The position numbers and the translations under genes are program-made. The notes beneath the pieces were generated by a model that saw only the letters and a list, made by a program, of their open reading frames with translations, did not search any database and was not told the origin of the DNA. Positions 24,254 to 35,693 of a stretch of 64,000 nt of DNA are shown one piece after another (positions within the stretch are counted from its first letter, which is position 1; every line of letters begins with the position of its first letter). Source of the stretch: Russula earlei. Lineage: Eukaryota > Basidiomycota > Agaricomycetes > Russulales > Russulaceae. The stretch is taken from NCBI GenBank assembly GCA_025769875.1, contig JAGFNK010000181.1, forward strand, positions 1 to 64,000. The letters run 5' to 3'.

Positions 24254-26015
24254 TTACTTAGCGAGCGCATATTCGCCAAGCTCGCGACCGATGCCAGATT
24301 GCTTGTACCCTCCGAATGGTACGTTTGGATGCAGCGAGTTCACGCAGTTGATCCACACCGTACCAGCTTGCAGCTTGTGTGCGAGCTGAATCCCGCGGGT
24401 GATGTCCTGAGTGAAGACCGCGGCAGCAAGGCCATACAGAGTGTCATTTGCCTGGCGCAAGACGTCCTCCTCGTCCTCGAATTTGATGACGACGCAAACT
24501 GGCCCAAAGATTTCCTCTTGGACGATGCGCATGTCCGGCCGTGTGTCGGTGAAGATTGTTGGTTGGATGAAGTAGCCCTTCGTACCGTGTCGCTCGCCTC
24601 CAAGGTGCACCTTTGCGCCTTGCTGCTTGCCCGAGTTGATGTAGTCCAAGATCCGCTGCACACAATTTTTATTATCAGAATCACGAATGACATAACACGT
24701 GGGAGGTGCAAACATCAAATTGAATCTGGGAGACTTGGGGACCTTGGTCCGAAGCCTTGGCGAATGGGTCTCCGAGCTTGATCGACTTGGACTTGGCAGT
24801 AAAGCGTTTGAGGAACTCATCATAGATACCCGACTGGACGAAAATACGAGAACCAGCACAGCAGCACTGCCCGTGGTTCCAGCTGGTGGAAACTTGGATG
24901 AGCGACAAAGTTAGCGAGACAGGTCAGCACGTACTAGATGCCAAAGGCAGACCAATCGACGGCAAGGTCGAGGTCTGCATCATTTAACACGATGTTAGGT
25001 GACTTGCCCCCAAGCTCGAGCGTGACGTTCTTCAAGTTTGACTTTGCCGCAGCCTCCATGATCTTTCGGCCAACGAGCGTGGATCCAGTGAACGCGACCT
25101 TATCAATGCCCAAGTGCTCTGAGATTGCCTGTCCAGCTGTGTGACCATAACCGGTAACTACATTAACGACTCCAGGAGGGAAACCAGCTTCGTTTATCAG
25201 AGAGCAAGCGCGCAGCGCGGTCAGAGGGGTGAATTCAGAGGGCTTGAGCACAATAGCGTTGCCGGTGGCAAGGGCCGGACCAAGCTTCCACGCGAACATC
25301 AAGACTGTCCCGTGTCGATCAGAGAGGAAGATAGAGGAAGGCGAATAAAATCCGAAGGTCACGTACGAGGAAAGTTCCAAGGGATGATCTGTCCTACGAC
25401 ACCTATTGGTTCATGACGAGTATATGCAAGCTTCCGCTCGTGGGTCTCGACGACCTGCCCGTGGATCTTGTCTGCCCATCCAGCATAGTACCGGATCGTT
25501 TCTATCGAGAAGTGAACATCAACCGCCTTTGCCCAGAGGAAAGTTTTGCCGTTGTCAAGTGCTTCAAGGGCAGCCAGTTCGTCTGAATGCGTCTCCAGGA
25601 GGTCTGCCAGCCTGTTGAGGAGCTTCCCGCGCTGTGCTCCAGGAACTTTGAGACCCCATGTATTTTCAAAGGTGCGCTTGGCAGCGGCGACGGCGCGGTC
25701 AACGTCCTTGGCTGTACCTTCAGCGATCGACGTTATCACCTTTCCAGTTGCTGAACGGACTCGTCAGAAGATCAGGGACGTCGCACGTGATTCGCCAAAC
25801 TCACATGGATTGACGACGCTGGAAATATGATTGAAATTCCAAATCAGGTGCATCGTCATGGCAATGCAGGTGTGAGGTGCTTACTCGATGGTACTACCAT
25901 CGGAACCAGCAGAGAACTGACCGTCGATGAAGACACCGGTAGGGAAAGAGACCTTTCCCTTGAAAGACTCCGAGTCGAACTCATAGGCGAAGGTCGTCGT
26001 CGTCGTCGGAGACAT
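24254..26015 (-). CDS. NAD(P)-dependent aldehyde dehydrogenase
   Basis: A complete ALDH of 489 aa, the usual family length. It oxidises aldehydes to acids, for example acetaldehyde to acetate. Exons on the minus strand: 26015-25885, 25818-25805, 25750-25367, 25304-24935, 24882-24714, 24655-24254. Exon 2 is only 14 nt (encoding DVVNPS across the junctions), but phases and splice sites fit. The N-anchor Asn is in IIPWNFP (N174), the catalytic Glu in [10 protein letters not shown] (E273) and the catalytic Cys in GQCCCAGSR (C307). A downstream GTVWINCVN and an [15 protein letters not shown] segment complete the fold. No targeting peptide is evident, so it is probably cytosolic. With the acetate transporters 10 kb away a C2 link is possible but unproven. 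Confidence 0.95.
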
Positions 26016-26183
26016 AGTTAGGGGGGTGGAGTAAACGATTCTGGAAGGGCGACGACTATTAAATAGAACAGCGAAGGGTCGGATGCTAAGCGTAAATAAT
26101 TGGTCATCGAAGCGGTGTTTGCGACGTCGAAGGCAGGCCATGAAGTCACTGATACGTCACCGCAACCATTTCTGCTATTAGCC

Positions 26184-26330
26184 GACTCGGGGGTGATGGC
26201 AGGGTCAGGTCAGCAGGTTCGCACTTGAGTCTGCTATACCGACTCGGGGTGGTGGCATGGTCAGGTCAGCAGGTTCGCACTTGAGTCTGCTATACCGACT
26301 CGGGGTGGTGGCAGGGTCAAGTGAGCAGAG
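26184..26330. repeat. 56-bp tandem repeat, about 2.6 copies
   Basis: Units start at 26184, 26241 and 26297, each opening GACTCGGGG and containing GGTCAGGTCAGCAGG and TTGAGTCTGCTATA. The last is partial. The array lies between the ALDH promoter and the 3' end of the helicase gene. Confidence 0.85.
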
Positions 26331-26373
26331 GTGTGTCGCATCACACAACATATACTAATGAGAGGTGAGACGG

Positions 26374-28418
26374 TCAACACTTCGCGAGCAGTCGGCGCAT
26401 CTCTTGCAGCTTCCCGGCTCCGCGCCCGGCCGCCCTCCCGAATAAGATCACCTTTCCGCTCCTCCCTGCTCGCGCCGTTCGTCCCGCGCGATGAAGAAAG
26501 TCCGCCATGTTCTTCGGCGGGTCTAGGACGAACACATGACTCACGCTTGGGTCGAAATCAAGACCACGCGCGAGCAGCGAAGTACTCAGCAGGACACGCG
26601 GCGACTCCCTCTCCCCTCTCACGACGACTTCCTCTTCACCTCCCCCACCTGACGACTGAGAGTGCGCGAGGATCTTTTCGCCTGGCACCGGCCTGAGGAA
26701 TCCCGCGAGATGCTTGCTTGACCCAAGCAAGCGCCCCCCCCTCCCCGCCTGTCTATGACTCTGACCGGTCACGACGATATTTTCCACTCGGCTCTCAGAG
26801 AGGTACGTACCCATCTCGCCAGCGCGAGCCCGGGTGTTGGCAAAAATTATTATTCGCGCGTTGTCCCGACCTGCGAGCGCGTCATCACGCCAAATGGCCT
26901 TCAGCTTTGCGAGCACTTCGGCATTGCGGTTGCCCGACTTGTACGGGGCGAATTCGACCGCGAGGTGCGTGGGGAGGCGGTGTAGTCGCGGGGAGACGAG
27001 ACGTGCCATTTCTGGATGGTGAGAATCCAGGTGAGCGGCCAGAGCAGCAGGGATGGTCGCCGAGGTCAGGATAAAATTGAATGGATAGTCGAGCAGCACC
27101 GGTGCGTTGGACCTGCTCTCGTTGTCACAGTTGACAGCGGGGACAGGCTTCCCCCGCGCAGCAGCGATGTCACTCAGTAGGGAGAGTGTTTGGTCGACAA
27201 AGTCGGCATCTATTCGATAAACCTCGAAAAGTGATTCTGTGCTCTGATTAGGCACACGCACCGAAAAGAATGTCCGCTTCGTCGACGACGACCCACTCGA
27301 TTTCCGAAAGGCTGATTTCAGGACGCCCCACGAGCGACTTTCTCCGTTGCACTTGGTCGTTCTCAGCCAATTCCTTGTCACTCCCTCTTCCACGTGCCAT
27401 TCTAAGCACTCTGGCGGGTGTCCCCACGAGCACGTCTAAAGCATGGCTAGTCCTCGGCCCAGGATATAACTCGAACTCTCCTTCCGCGTTGTCACCGTCA
27501 AAAACATTAGCCATCTCCGCAGCTGACATCCGGACCTTCGCGACATTTGGGCGTGACGAAGTTTGCACGCGCAGTCGGGAGTGGTGGACAAGTGCCTTGG
27601 AAAAACTTGCCAGCTGACGGGAGAGCTCGTGAGTTGGTGTTAGCACAAGAGCGCGGGGGCCAGAACGTGTAGATCGCAGATGCTCGGTCATCTTGAGGCT
27701 GTGCAGCATCGGAAGGAGATAGGCTAGGGACTTGCCTGAGCCTGTCTCGGATGCAAGGAGGAAACGTCGATAAGCATCAGAAGGTTCGGCGAAGAAAAGG
27801 TATTTCAACGAGAGGGATTGTATCAGCGTTGGGCGCGCACTGGGACCGAGCAAGTCGTGCACGGACTGTTGGAGGCCGGGTGAGAGTGGGGGAGAGGAGA
27901 AGGCGGTAGGGAGGGCACGCAATGCATCGGGTGTCGTCGACAAGTCAAACTGTTTATTGAGATAAGACCCAGGCTGGTTACGGGTTCGCACGTGGATGTC
28001 ATCATTCCCTGACGAGGGTTTGCCTTTTTTCATGCCCTCCTTGAATTTTGAAGATGTTCTAGTCAGGTATCCTTTCCCATCCGGCCGCCGTGCGGCACGG
28101 AACATTTCATTGCCCCTCCCCGAGGAATAAGGAGTGAGGTTTCGCGCAAATTTTGACGATGCGTCACGCGGGGCGACCTTGAACAGCTTGTGTGAGGACT
28201 TGGGAGGGAGACCCCGAGCTGGTCTCGGTGTGAGCTCCTTGACCTTGACCAGGCGGGTGCGAGATGTCCGGGGCGTGGCTGAACCGACCGGTCAGATGTA
28301 TTCCTCTAGCAGATGACATGACATGCTCACCTGAAGCAAAACGACGGGCTGAGTAGCAAGCAGTCAGGTCGCAGAGGACGAAATCCAAATTGACTGCGCG
28401 GCTCAGATACTGTGACAT
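26374..28418 (-). CDS. Mitochondrial DEAD-box RNA helicase (Mrh4-like)
   Basis: A DEAD-box helicase of 646 aa. Exons on the minus strand: 28418-28331, 28278-27262, 27209-26374. The start was moved upstream of the ATG at 28105 because the frame continues through a proper intron. The added N terminus, MSQYLSRAVN to ACYSARRFAS, is basic and hydroxylated like a mitochondrial presequence. Motifs: Q-motif region RPTLIQSLSL, Walker A ASETGSGKS (residues 208-213 within TGSGKS), LTPTHELSRQ, VGTPARVL, VVDEAD (362-365), LTSATIP, FANTRARA, LARGLDFD and HRAGRTAR. Yeast Mrh4 works in assembly of the large mitoribosomal subunit; the same role is inferred. The insert between motifs Ib and II (about residues 270-350) is long, as in Mrh4 proteins. 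Confidence 0.9.
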
Positions 28419-28627
28419 GGCCAGTGTAGTGATTGGAAGGCAGAGGGAGTCATGGTGCCCGGGCCGAGGCTGCTTCGTTCGCTACTTGCCTGCCGCCCGC
28501 TCATGGTACATTGCTTCCTGCTTGGGACCTCTACATTATTCCCAAGCACAAAGGGGAATGAGCTGGCGCATAATGATTGTCTTCGATGCCTGAGAATTAA
28601 ATTTAGCCAGTTGAGTGTTTTCACGAT

Positions 28628-28707
28628 GCATTGTTGGGGTAGTGGTAACCTGGATCGTTGCCAATTACCACTTCGATCCGCCCCGGGTTCAATTCCCGGA
28701 CAATGCA
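28628..28707 (+). tRNA. tRNA-Gly (GCC) with a 9-nt intron
   Basis: The acceptor stem GCATTGT pairs with ACAATGC (28700-28706) and the discriminator is A. The D arm is GGGT-AGTGGTA-ACCT. The anticodon stem GATCG/CGATC encloses the loop TTGCCAA with anticodon GCC. The T arm is CCGGG-TTCAATT-CCCGG. Length is 80 nt, 9 more than a standard tRNA-Gly, matching a short intron after position 37. The CCA end is not encoded, as in eukaryotes. A T-rich run (28712-28719) downstream can end Pol III transcription. Confidence 0.92.
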
Positions 28708-28784
28708 ATTTGTCTTTTTTCTCTTATTTTATATATATATCATACTACTCGAGGACATTGATTCCCTGATTACAACACCCAGGT

Positions 28785-31700
28785 ATTTTTACAACAAATC
28801 TGTGTGGCAAGTACTATGTTGAGATGGAATACCCTTGTCCTTGTCCCTGAATGAAGGCACACAGAACAAACTGATGCTTCATGGCATCCTACATGTGCCC
28901 TGGGAGGGCTACAGGATGGAGCTATGCAACAGGCACCTCATCATAGTGAAATGCACAGGTAATGGGGACTATCAGGGTTACCTGTGACCTATGGGTCTGG
29001 GGCCACTTAGCCAACTTAATGTGCTTATTTTATACTTAAGCATCTTAAACTGCTTAAGCTGCTTATTGCTTGCTTAGACATTAATTTTTAAGTATATGTT
29101 AGATAACTAAGCACACTGATCAAATCAAGCCCAATGTCAAGCATGTTAAGTAACTGTAAGAATACCAAGTAAGCAAATGAAGGCAATGTCAAGCATATCA
29201 AGTAGTTGTAAGCCCACAGGAAGGCAAGTAAGAGGTCCTCACCAAGACACCCAAGCAAGCCAAGTCTGGGCAAACATGATGGCAGTGCTAAGCACAGAAT
29301 TTAAGTACATTATTAAGGCAATCAAAAGAAGTGTATCAGAAAGCAATCTCAAAAGTATGGTGCCTTGATTGTAGGATTGGCCTGTCATGCATTGAGGGAG
29401 ATTGAAGAATCTGCCAATGGGGTTTTAAGTGTTGGGTTGGTCTCAAGCATGCAGAGGGAGGGTTGAGGAGAGGAAATAAGAAATGAGCAAAGACAAAAAA
29501 AATGGATGAAAAGAAAAAAGGAAACTGCACATGAGAGATCAACACCCACAGGAAATACAATATAGCACAGTGAGTAGGTGAGTGAGAATGTCACACCTCC
29601 ATGCTTTGGGACAGCACTGGCACACTGCCAGTTTCTGGTTGCATGAAACTTTCATAGCTATCAAGTGAAAACCCAATCAATGTGGCCATCAGGTGTCTCA
29701 ACTATGGTGACAGTAGCATTGTCATGTTTTGCAGAAAAAGGGTAGAAAATAAAAAACACATCAGTGCCATGCACATGTGCCCTAGAGATGTTCTGGGTAC
29801 TGTTGCCTTTGGCATTCAGGGGTCTTGAGTGTGGTGCCAGCAGTAGTCATGTCCCACATCCTGAGACATTCCAGGTGTTGCAGAGGGCCAACAGAGATGA
29901 GAAAAGGCTGGCTGACAGTTGCCACAAGGATGGTGCGCCTAAGGAGCACCTTATCACCTATGTTGGAAGGAAGGAAGTTGATAAGGGCATCAAAAGGATG
30001 CTATAATGGGTCTGGCTGTGAAAGTGGCTGTTTAGAGCAACTGTTGCACTTTCCATGAAACATGTCCAAGGAAGACAGGGCAGACAGTAAGAAGATGAAG
30101 GAATGCTGATTCAAGATAGATGGGTCTGGGGACATCAGATTGCTTTTGGAATGTGGGCAATGGATGTTTGGGGGAGGCACAAGGTGCCAAAGTCCCCTTG
30201 GTGACCCTCAGTGAGCTCTCTGACCCCACTTCTGCCCAGTTTCTGCCATGTATGTGCAACACATTCAGCACATTCCAATGCATTCACAAGATGAGTTGTG
30301 CTTGTCAGCTCTCCAGAGAGGGGCTGTGCCAGATGAAGAATGCAAATTGCAGGCTGTACTTTGAAAGATAGGGAGGGGGTTCAATGGGATGCAATGATGA
30401 TGAGGGAAAATGCAAGGTGTTCAGAACTGACTAGAGGAGCATGGTCTAGCAGTAAAGGATGGGGGATGAAAAGAAAAAGAAAGAATGCACCACAGGCTAG
30501 TGGCATGAGACAACAGGCTGTTGACCATGTCTTTGTATTTCACAACATCTTGCATAAAAATGAATGGAAAGTGCACAAACACAGTTTAACATGCAAAATC
30601 ACACCCACAGCAATTGAGGAGAGGGAGTAGGGTATGAGAGAGTGGTCATAAAAACAAACAGGAAAATGCACCTGGTCAGTGCAATGTGCAAGAAATGTGC
30701 ACATGATAGAGAAAGTAACAAAAACAATAAAAATTGAAAAATGTGGAGGTCTATGCATGAAAATTATAGAGCTCCTGCTGTGACATCAATCACCATGCCC
30801 AATGTCATCCAGGGGATTGGGGGCCAGAGGGTCAAAGCATCAGGGGCCTGCTTGAAAGAAGGCTGATGGGATATGCAGCACAAGTGTGACTGCCCATGGA
30901 AAAGAGGGGCAACTGTAGTGTGCTCAAAAAAAGAAAACTTTCACACTAAGTTACAAACAGGGGCTGCTCATGATGTGTACTCTGCTGTCCTCTCTTCTCC
31001 ACACTGTTGTGATTCCCAAGCACAAATGAGCTTGATCACGAGCACACAAGGCTGAGTGAGGGATCCCCTCACTTGACATTCATACCCAGTAGCAATATAG
31101 AGTATCTGAGTGGAGCTGGTTAATTAAACCCACTCCAGACCTGGCCTAGCATATTACAGTAGATGTCAATTGGCTCAACATTCATTCCATTCTTTTGAAT
31201 AAGTCTCTGTTTAGTTTCTGCCTACTTAAAGGAGTAGATAGTTCACCCTTGTCCCTCAGTGATTGCTCATGCATGCAAGTCACTGAGGTGCATTCCCACT
31301 TACTTATCATTCCTTATGTTTTATAAAGCTCATACCTGAATAGTACAGTCATTACATTATTCAGGTAAATATATCCAAAGTGATCACTCATAGGTGCAAG
31401 TCACTAAGTACAGTCATTACATTATTCAGTGATTCTCATGTGTGTGAATGTTGCAGGTCTCCTCAGACGCTGCATACACTCACTTAAAACAATCCTTCCA
31501 TAGCCTCAATAGATCATTGATTTCTTACACACACCCCTCCCTCTCCTCCAGCCCACTCTCCCTCTTTCCAGGCTCTGCCATCCTTCCAAACTCTCCCCCA
31601 ATGAAGCAACCATGATCATGTTCAACATCTCATGAGTGTTAAGGCTCCAAAGTGCCTTAAATAAGATCAATGGTTGTGTCTATGAACACGTCCTACCAAT

Positions 31701-33050
31701 GCAGATATGCTTGAGTCAAGCAAGCAGTACTTGTGGAGGGAAGGAGTGCTAGATCCTTCTAGAGTATGGCAATAAGATGAAAGGGGCTCTGCATATGGGA
31801 TAGGAGTCAACTGTTTGGGATTGACAAACTAAGTTGAGCTTAAGGCTCAACTCCTATGAACTGGGGGCTTTATATAGCCCTCAGGGATAAGGTTCTCACT
31901 ACTTGTAAGTACTGGTCAGTGCTATAGTAGCAAGGACAGCTCATAGAGGCAATAGTTGCTTCTGTGTAAATGATCTCAGTGTTGGAAGCATTAAGTGCTT
32001 CCATAGTAGCAATCTTGGTGTCATAAGTACTTTCCCAATCAGGGAAGTGACATACATGGCAGTACAGGAACATCTGGGACAGAAGCAATGCAACTCATTG
32101 CTTCTTCCACATGTCTTCAGAAAGATACAATCAATGCACTCTGAATACAATATCAAGGAACATAAATGGTCAAGATTTGATGCACACATGATGCAAATGA
32201 TGTGGTCCATAATTCAGGTGTTCTGGCATCTTCTGGACCCCAAACCACTCAGTAACAAAAGGTCCCCAGTGTTGCCTTGTAGTCTGTTCTAAGGTTATTC
32301 GAGGTAGTCTGATAACATGTTTTAGGGTCTATAGTATCTTCATCAGCATCCAATACAAGGGCCTTAGGGTCATCCTAAAGGGTCCTTAGAAGGCTTCTAA
32401 TATTGTCCTTTACTGTTAGATGGGTTGTCACCAAGTAGGGCTTGTCGTATGTCAATTGTGCCTAGAATCAATCATGCCACAATGCATGTATGATATTGTG
32501 GACACCTCTCCTCACCCCTTTTGGCTGTGTGGACAGGGTGGCACCATGGAGCCCAGGTTTCCTCTAATAAGGGTCCTTCAAGGGCCCTCTCCAGAAAATG
32601 GTTCATGACAGCAAACAGTTGAGTATGTGCTCCTGTCCTGTCCACAATATGATGATGCACACTGGAGACACCTGTCATCAGGAGGCCACCCATGTCACCT
32701 AGCCCACTGCTTGACCACCCAAAGTGGGCTCAGAGCACACTTCAGTTCCTGGAAGAAAGGCTTGCTTTACTGATGGAAAATGAATACCTGGGAGGGAATG
32801 AGGAAGTACCACAATAGGAGTAGAGAGCAATCATGAACAAAGACAAAGACCACTGCACACTACACCTAATTAAACACTGCCTTAACACATGAGTGGCTTA
32901 GCTATAACCACAAATGCCTGAGCATAATACATAGCTACCCAGCCCATGACCACCTCTGTACCATGCAGTATGCACTGCAGAATAAAAAATTGATAAAACA
33001 AAAGTCCATCACAAATGGGTCTGTGAAGTGGTCAGAATAAAAAATTCACC
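28785..33050. other. CpG-void repeat relic block
   Basis: From 29041 to 30900 I count a single CG in 1,860 bases, and only sparse CGs elsewhere in the block. The DNA is rich in TG and CA and has no conserved gene. TAAGCA/GCTTA-type short repeats occur at 29030-29300, and a TACAGTCATTACATTATTCAG direct repeat at about 31343 and 31407. The block is read as old transposon DNA mutated through cytosine methylation. CpG returns at about 33055. Confidence 0.6.
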
Positions 33051-34066
33051 AGGCCATTCCTGTCGGACCTCCAATTTCTATTTCAAGTCCTGATACAACT
33101 AACCCCTGGTCCCGGAATCAGGACCCGAAACGCCCTTGATCTGATTGCTCTGCGCTCTGCACGGCTCCGAGCTGTACCTCTACGTATCCTGTTGCTTTGT
33201 GCGTCTCTCGGCTCTCACGTTGCTTACTCATACGCGTTTTACTTAAATTTTCTTTCCGTGCGCGGCTCAATCTGAACGTCTTCTCCTTGAAACCGGTTGA
33301 TGCCGCGGTCCCAATCACCCGTCGAATACTCGTAACATACAGTAGTTCATGAAAAAATATCTTTGCCATGGTAAACGTATATGAACTCCGCTGCACTGAT
33401 GACTGTCCTCGTTCTCTCCCCATTCTCATGCCTTGAGCTTTTCGCATCTTGCTGCGCTAGACGTCCGTAGTTACCTCTCGCTCGGTTCTAAACCAAAAGT
33501 GTCCATGATGCGATTTACGCAGAACGGTCGGTAATTCCCGGGTTGAGCGAAAGATCGCAACGTCGCGCGTGCGGACACTGACCCTGAATTCTGTGCTTCA
33601 GCTGCGTTTGATCCTAGGTATCGCGTTGCATGACGGGTGGCGTGTATCTCCTTTGCGGCGTAAAACTCGGTTAGCGTAGGAACTTTTCAGGCGCCCAGGT
33701 CAACACAACTCCGCGCGCCACATGGGGTTGATTCGAACAGAGTTCGAGAATAACAATTACTTGATGGATGAAACAGAAGCAATGTCGTGCTAGGTAACAA
33801 AAGTAGTTTTACACGTGACACGAGAAAACGTTGGAGGGATACACAGCAAATTCGAGATGAGGACCCTGCGATGAAAGCGAAGTAGGTATATCGACCTGGA
33901 GAAGAGATAGTAAGCATGAAGCTTAGCAATGATCAATCGTCTAGTGGTCTATGCTCAGACAGTCGCAGGCACAGTAGCAAGAAAGGACTCGGAACTGGAC
34001 CAAAGTTCGAGGAGGAGGAGAATACCACGGAAAAAAAATTGTTCAAAGTGATGGGGCCAGATCTCA
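33051..34066. other. Intergenic region
   Basis: CpG content is normal and no conserved exon is seen. It forms the 3' flank of the HMG-box gene. Confidence 0.4.
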
Positions 34067-35693
34067 CTACTGCCCGCCAATTTTTGTGCGCCACTGATTC
34101 ATACTTGAGCCCGTGTAAGGGGCGCCACCGGACAAAGGGGGACCCGAAGGGGCCATCCCTGAATCAACTGACGAGTACAGCGGAGACCGCGACGGTCGCG
34201 ATTGTGGTTGTGCGACCTGTAACACTTCATGAACGCGCGAAGCATGATGAAGCGCTGGATGTACAGTACCGGATGTGAGTTAGATAAGGTTGCCTGCTCG
34301 TACCCTCCGCCCCCTCTACCTCCGTACGAATTTCCTTGAAGTTGAGAACCCGACGAGTAGTAATTTTCTGGGCTCCCGGTGGGGGTAGACGAGGACGACG
34401 TTGAGCTCTGGTATGTCCCCGGCGAGTGAGAGGGAGGAAAAAATGGCGACGAGAGTGTCTGAAGGGAATAATTGTCAGAAGATGAAGAAGACCGTGTGAA
34501 GCACTATAACGGCTGGTGAGGGCTTTTTTTGGGGGGAGGGGAAGTTGACCGGAAGGATAACAAAAGATTAGAATATACCTCGCTCTTTGTGTGAACAGAT
34601 GATGCTGCTCGCTCGCGAAGTGGATCTCCAACATTGAGCGGGGGTATGACAGGCTGTGCCGTCGCCCAGGCTGGATGTATAGCCCTCCCATGATCACCAC
34701 GAACGCTTCCCCAATAGGAAGAGCCTGTAATGTGTTCTGGTCCGCCCGTACTCGTAGATGGTACACTCGTGGGCAGCTGAGATGTATGGGATGTGTAGGC
34801 ATGAGAATGCATAGGCGTGTCAGGGTAGTGATGAGAATGAAGTGAGACCAGTGAAGAGACCTCGGATGGTGGGTGGTCATGAACGTTAATCGATGAAAGG
34901 TGGGGAAGACGTGGGCCGGAAGCGGAGATGTGACTCGCTGAATACTCATTGGTGGGGTAGCCGTAGGACGAAAGCGTTGCATGTGGCGAGGAAACACCTG
35001 AATTATCACCATATCCCAACCCTATGCCAGGATGTGAACTACCGCGCGATGGTGCCAGGTCTCGTGCAGGATCCTGACCGTCCGCCTGATACTCAAAATC
35101 ATGGGCGGCTGGAAAATCTTCTCCTGTATCACCTACAGTCGAAGGGTCGAGTAACGCGTTGGCATCCGGCCGCCGCTTCTTACGGGAGTTATTGGGCCTC
35201 CTCCGGTAGACATAGTCAGGGTATTTGGAGTTAAAGGTCTCCTTAAGACGCTTGGCTTGATCGAGATAGAACTGCTTGTCCGCCTTGAATGGATAAGTAA
35301 GTGGTAGGAAAGTACGCCACGGTCTGATCTATTCACCATGTCCATCGAATTCCACTCCTTGCTCAATATCTTGCTGATGTCACCAGTGCGCATGGTCTGG
35401 TTGGCCGCAGAAACCTGAGGTCTCCTGCGGCGTGCAAAGATCATGAACGCGTTCATGGGCCGTCGAGGCGTGCCATCAGAATTAAGTGCTTGGGAGGTCA
35501 GTTGAGTGTCCTCTAAGGAAAAGGTCAGCCAAGTGGACCCTGGGCCATTCAGCCATGACCGACCCTGTGCCATATCCTCTGCCTTTGCTGACGTGCGACG
35601 GTGGTTATACGACACCCCATCGTCGGAATTGGCATGGGGGCTATTCCTGTCTGAGCGGGGACGCCGGTATGCACCAGAGTCCTGAGCTGGCAT
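34067..35693 (-). CDS. HMG-box transcription factor (MAT/SOX-type box)
   Basis: A DNA-binding regulator of 481 aa. Exons on the minus strand: 35693-35337, 35283-34579, 34503-34270, 34216-34067; phases agree. One HMG box (about residues 76-147) reads PRRPMNAFMIFARRRR, then GDISKILSKEWNSM, then FYLDQAKRLKETF and YPDYVYRRRPNNSRKKRR. The PMNAFMIF and YPDYVYRRRP signatures are those of sequence-specific MAT/SOX-type boxes rather than HMGB proteins. An intron interrupts the box, as in many fungal members. The rest is Ser/Pro/His/Tyr-rich, likely a transactivation region. Such factors control mating, fruiting or stress programmes in agaricomycetes; the exact role is unknown. Confidence 0.9.

Noticed and set aside
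11650..26015. An acetate/fatty-acid catabolic gene cluster
   Set aside because: Transporters, isomerase and ALDH are separated by a kinase and long gaps, and no pathway-specific regulator is present.
26184..26330. CRISPR-like array
   Set aside because: The units are contiguous without unique spacers, and the genome is eukaryotic.
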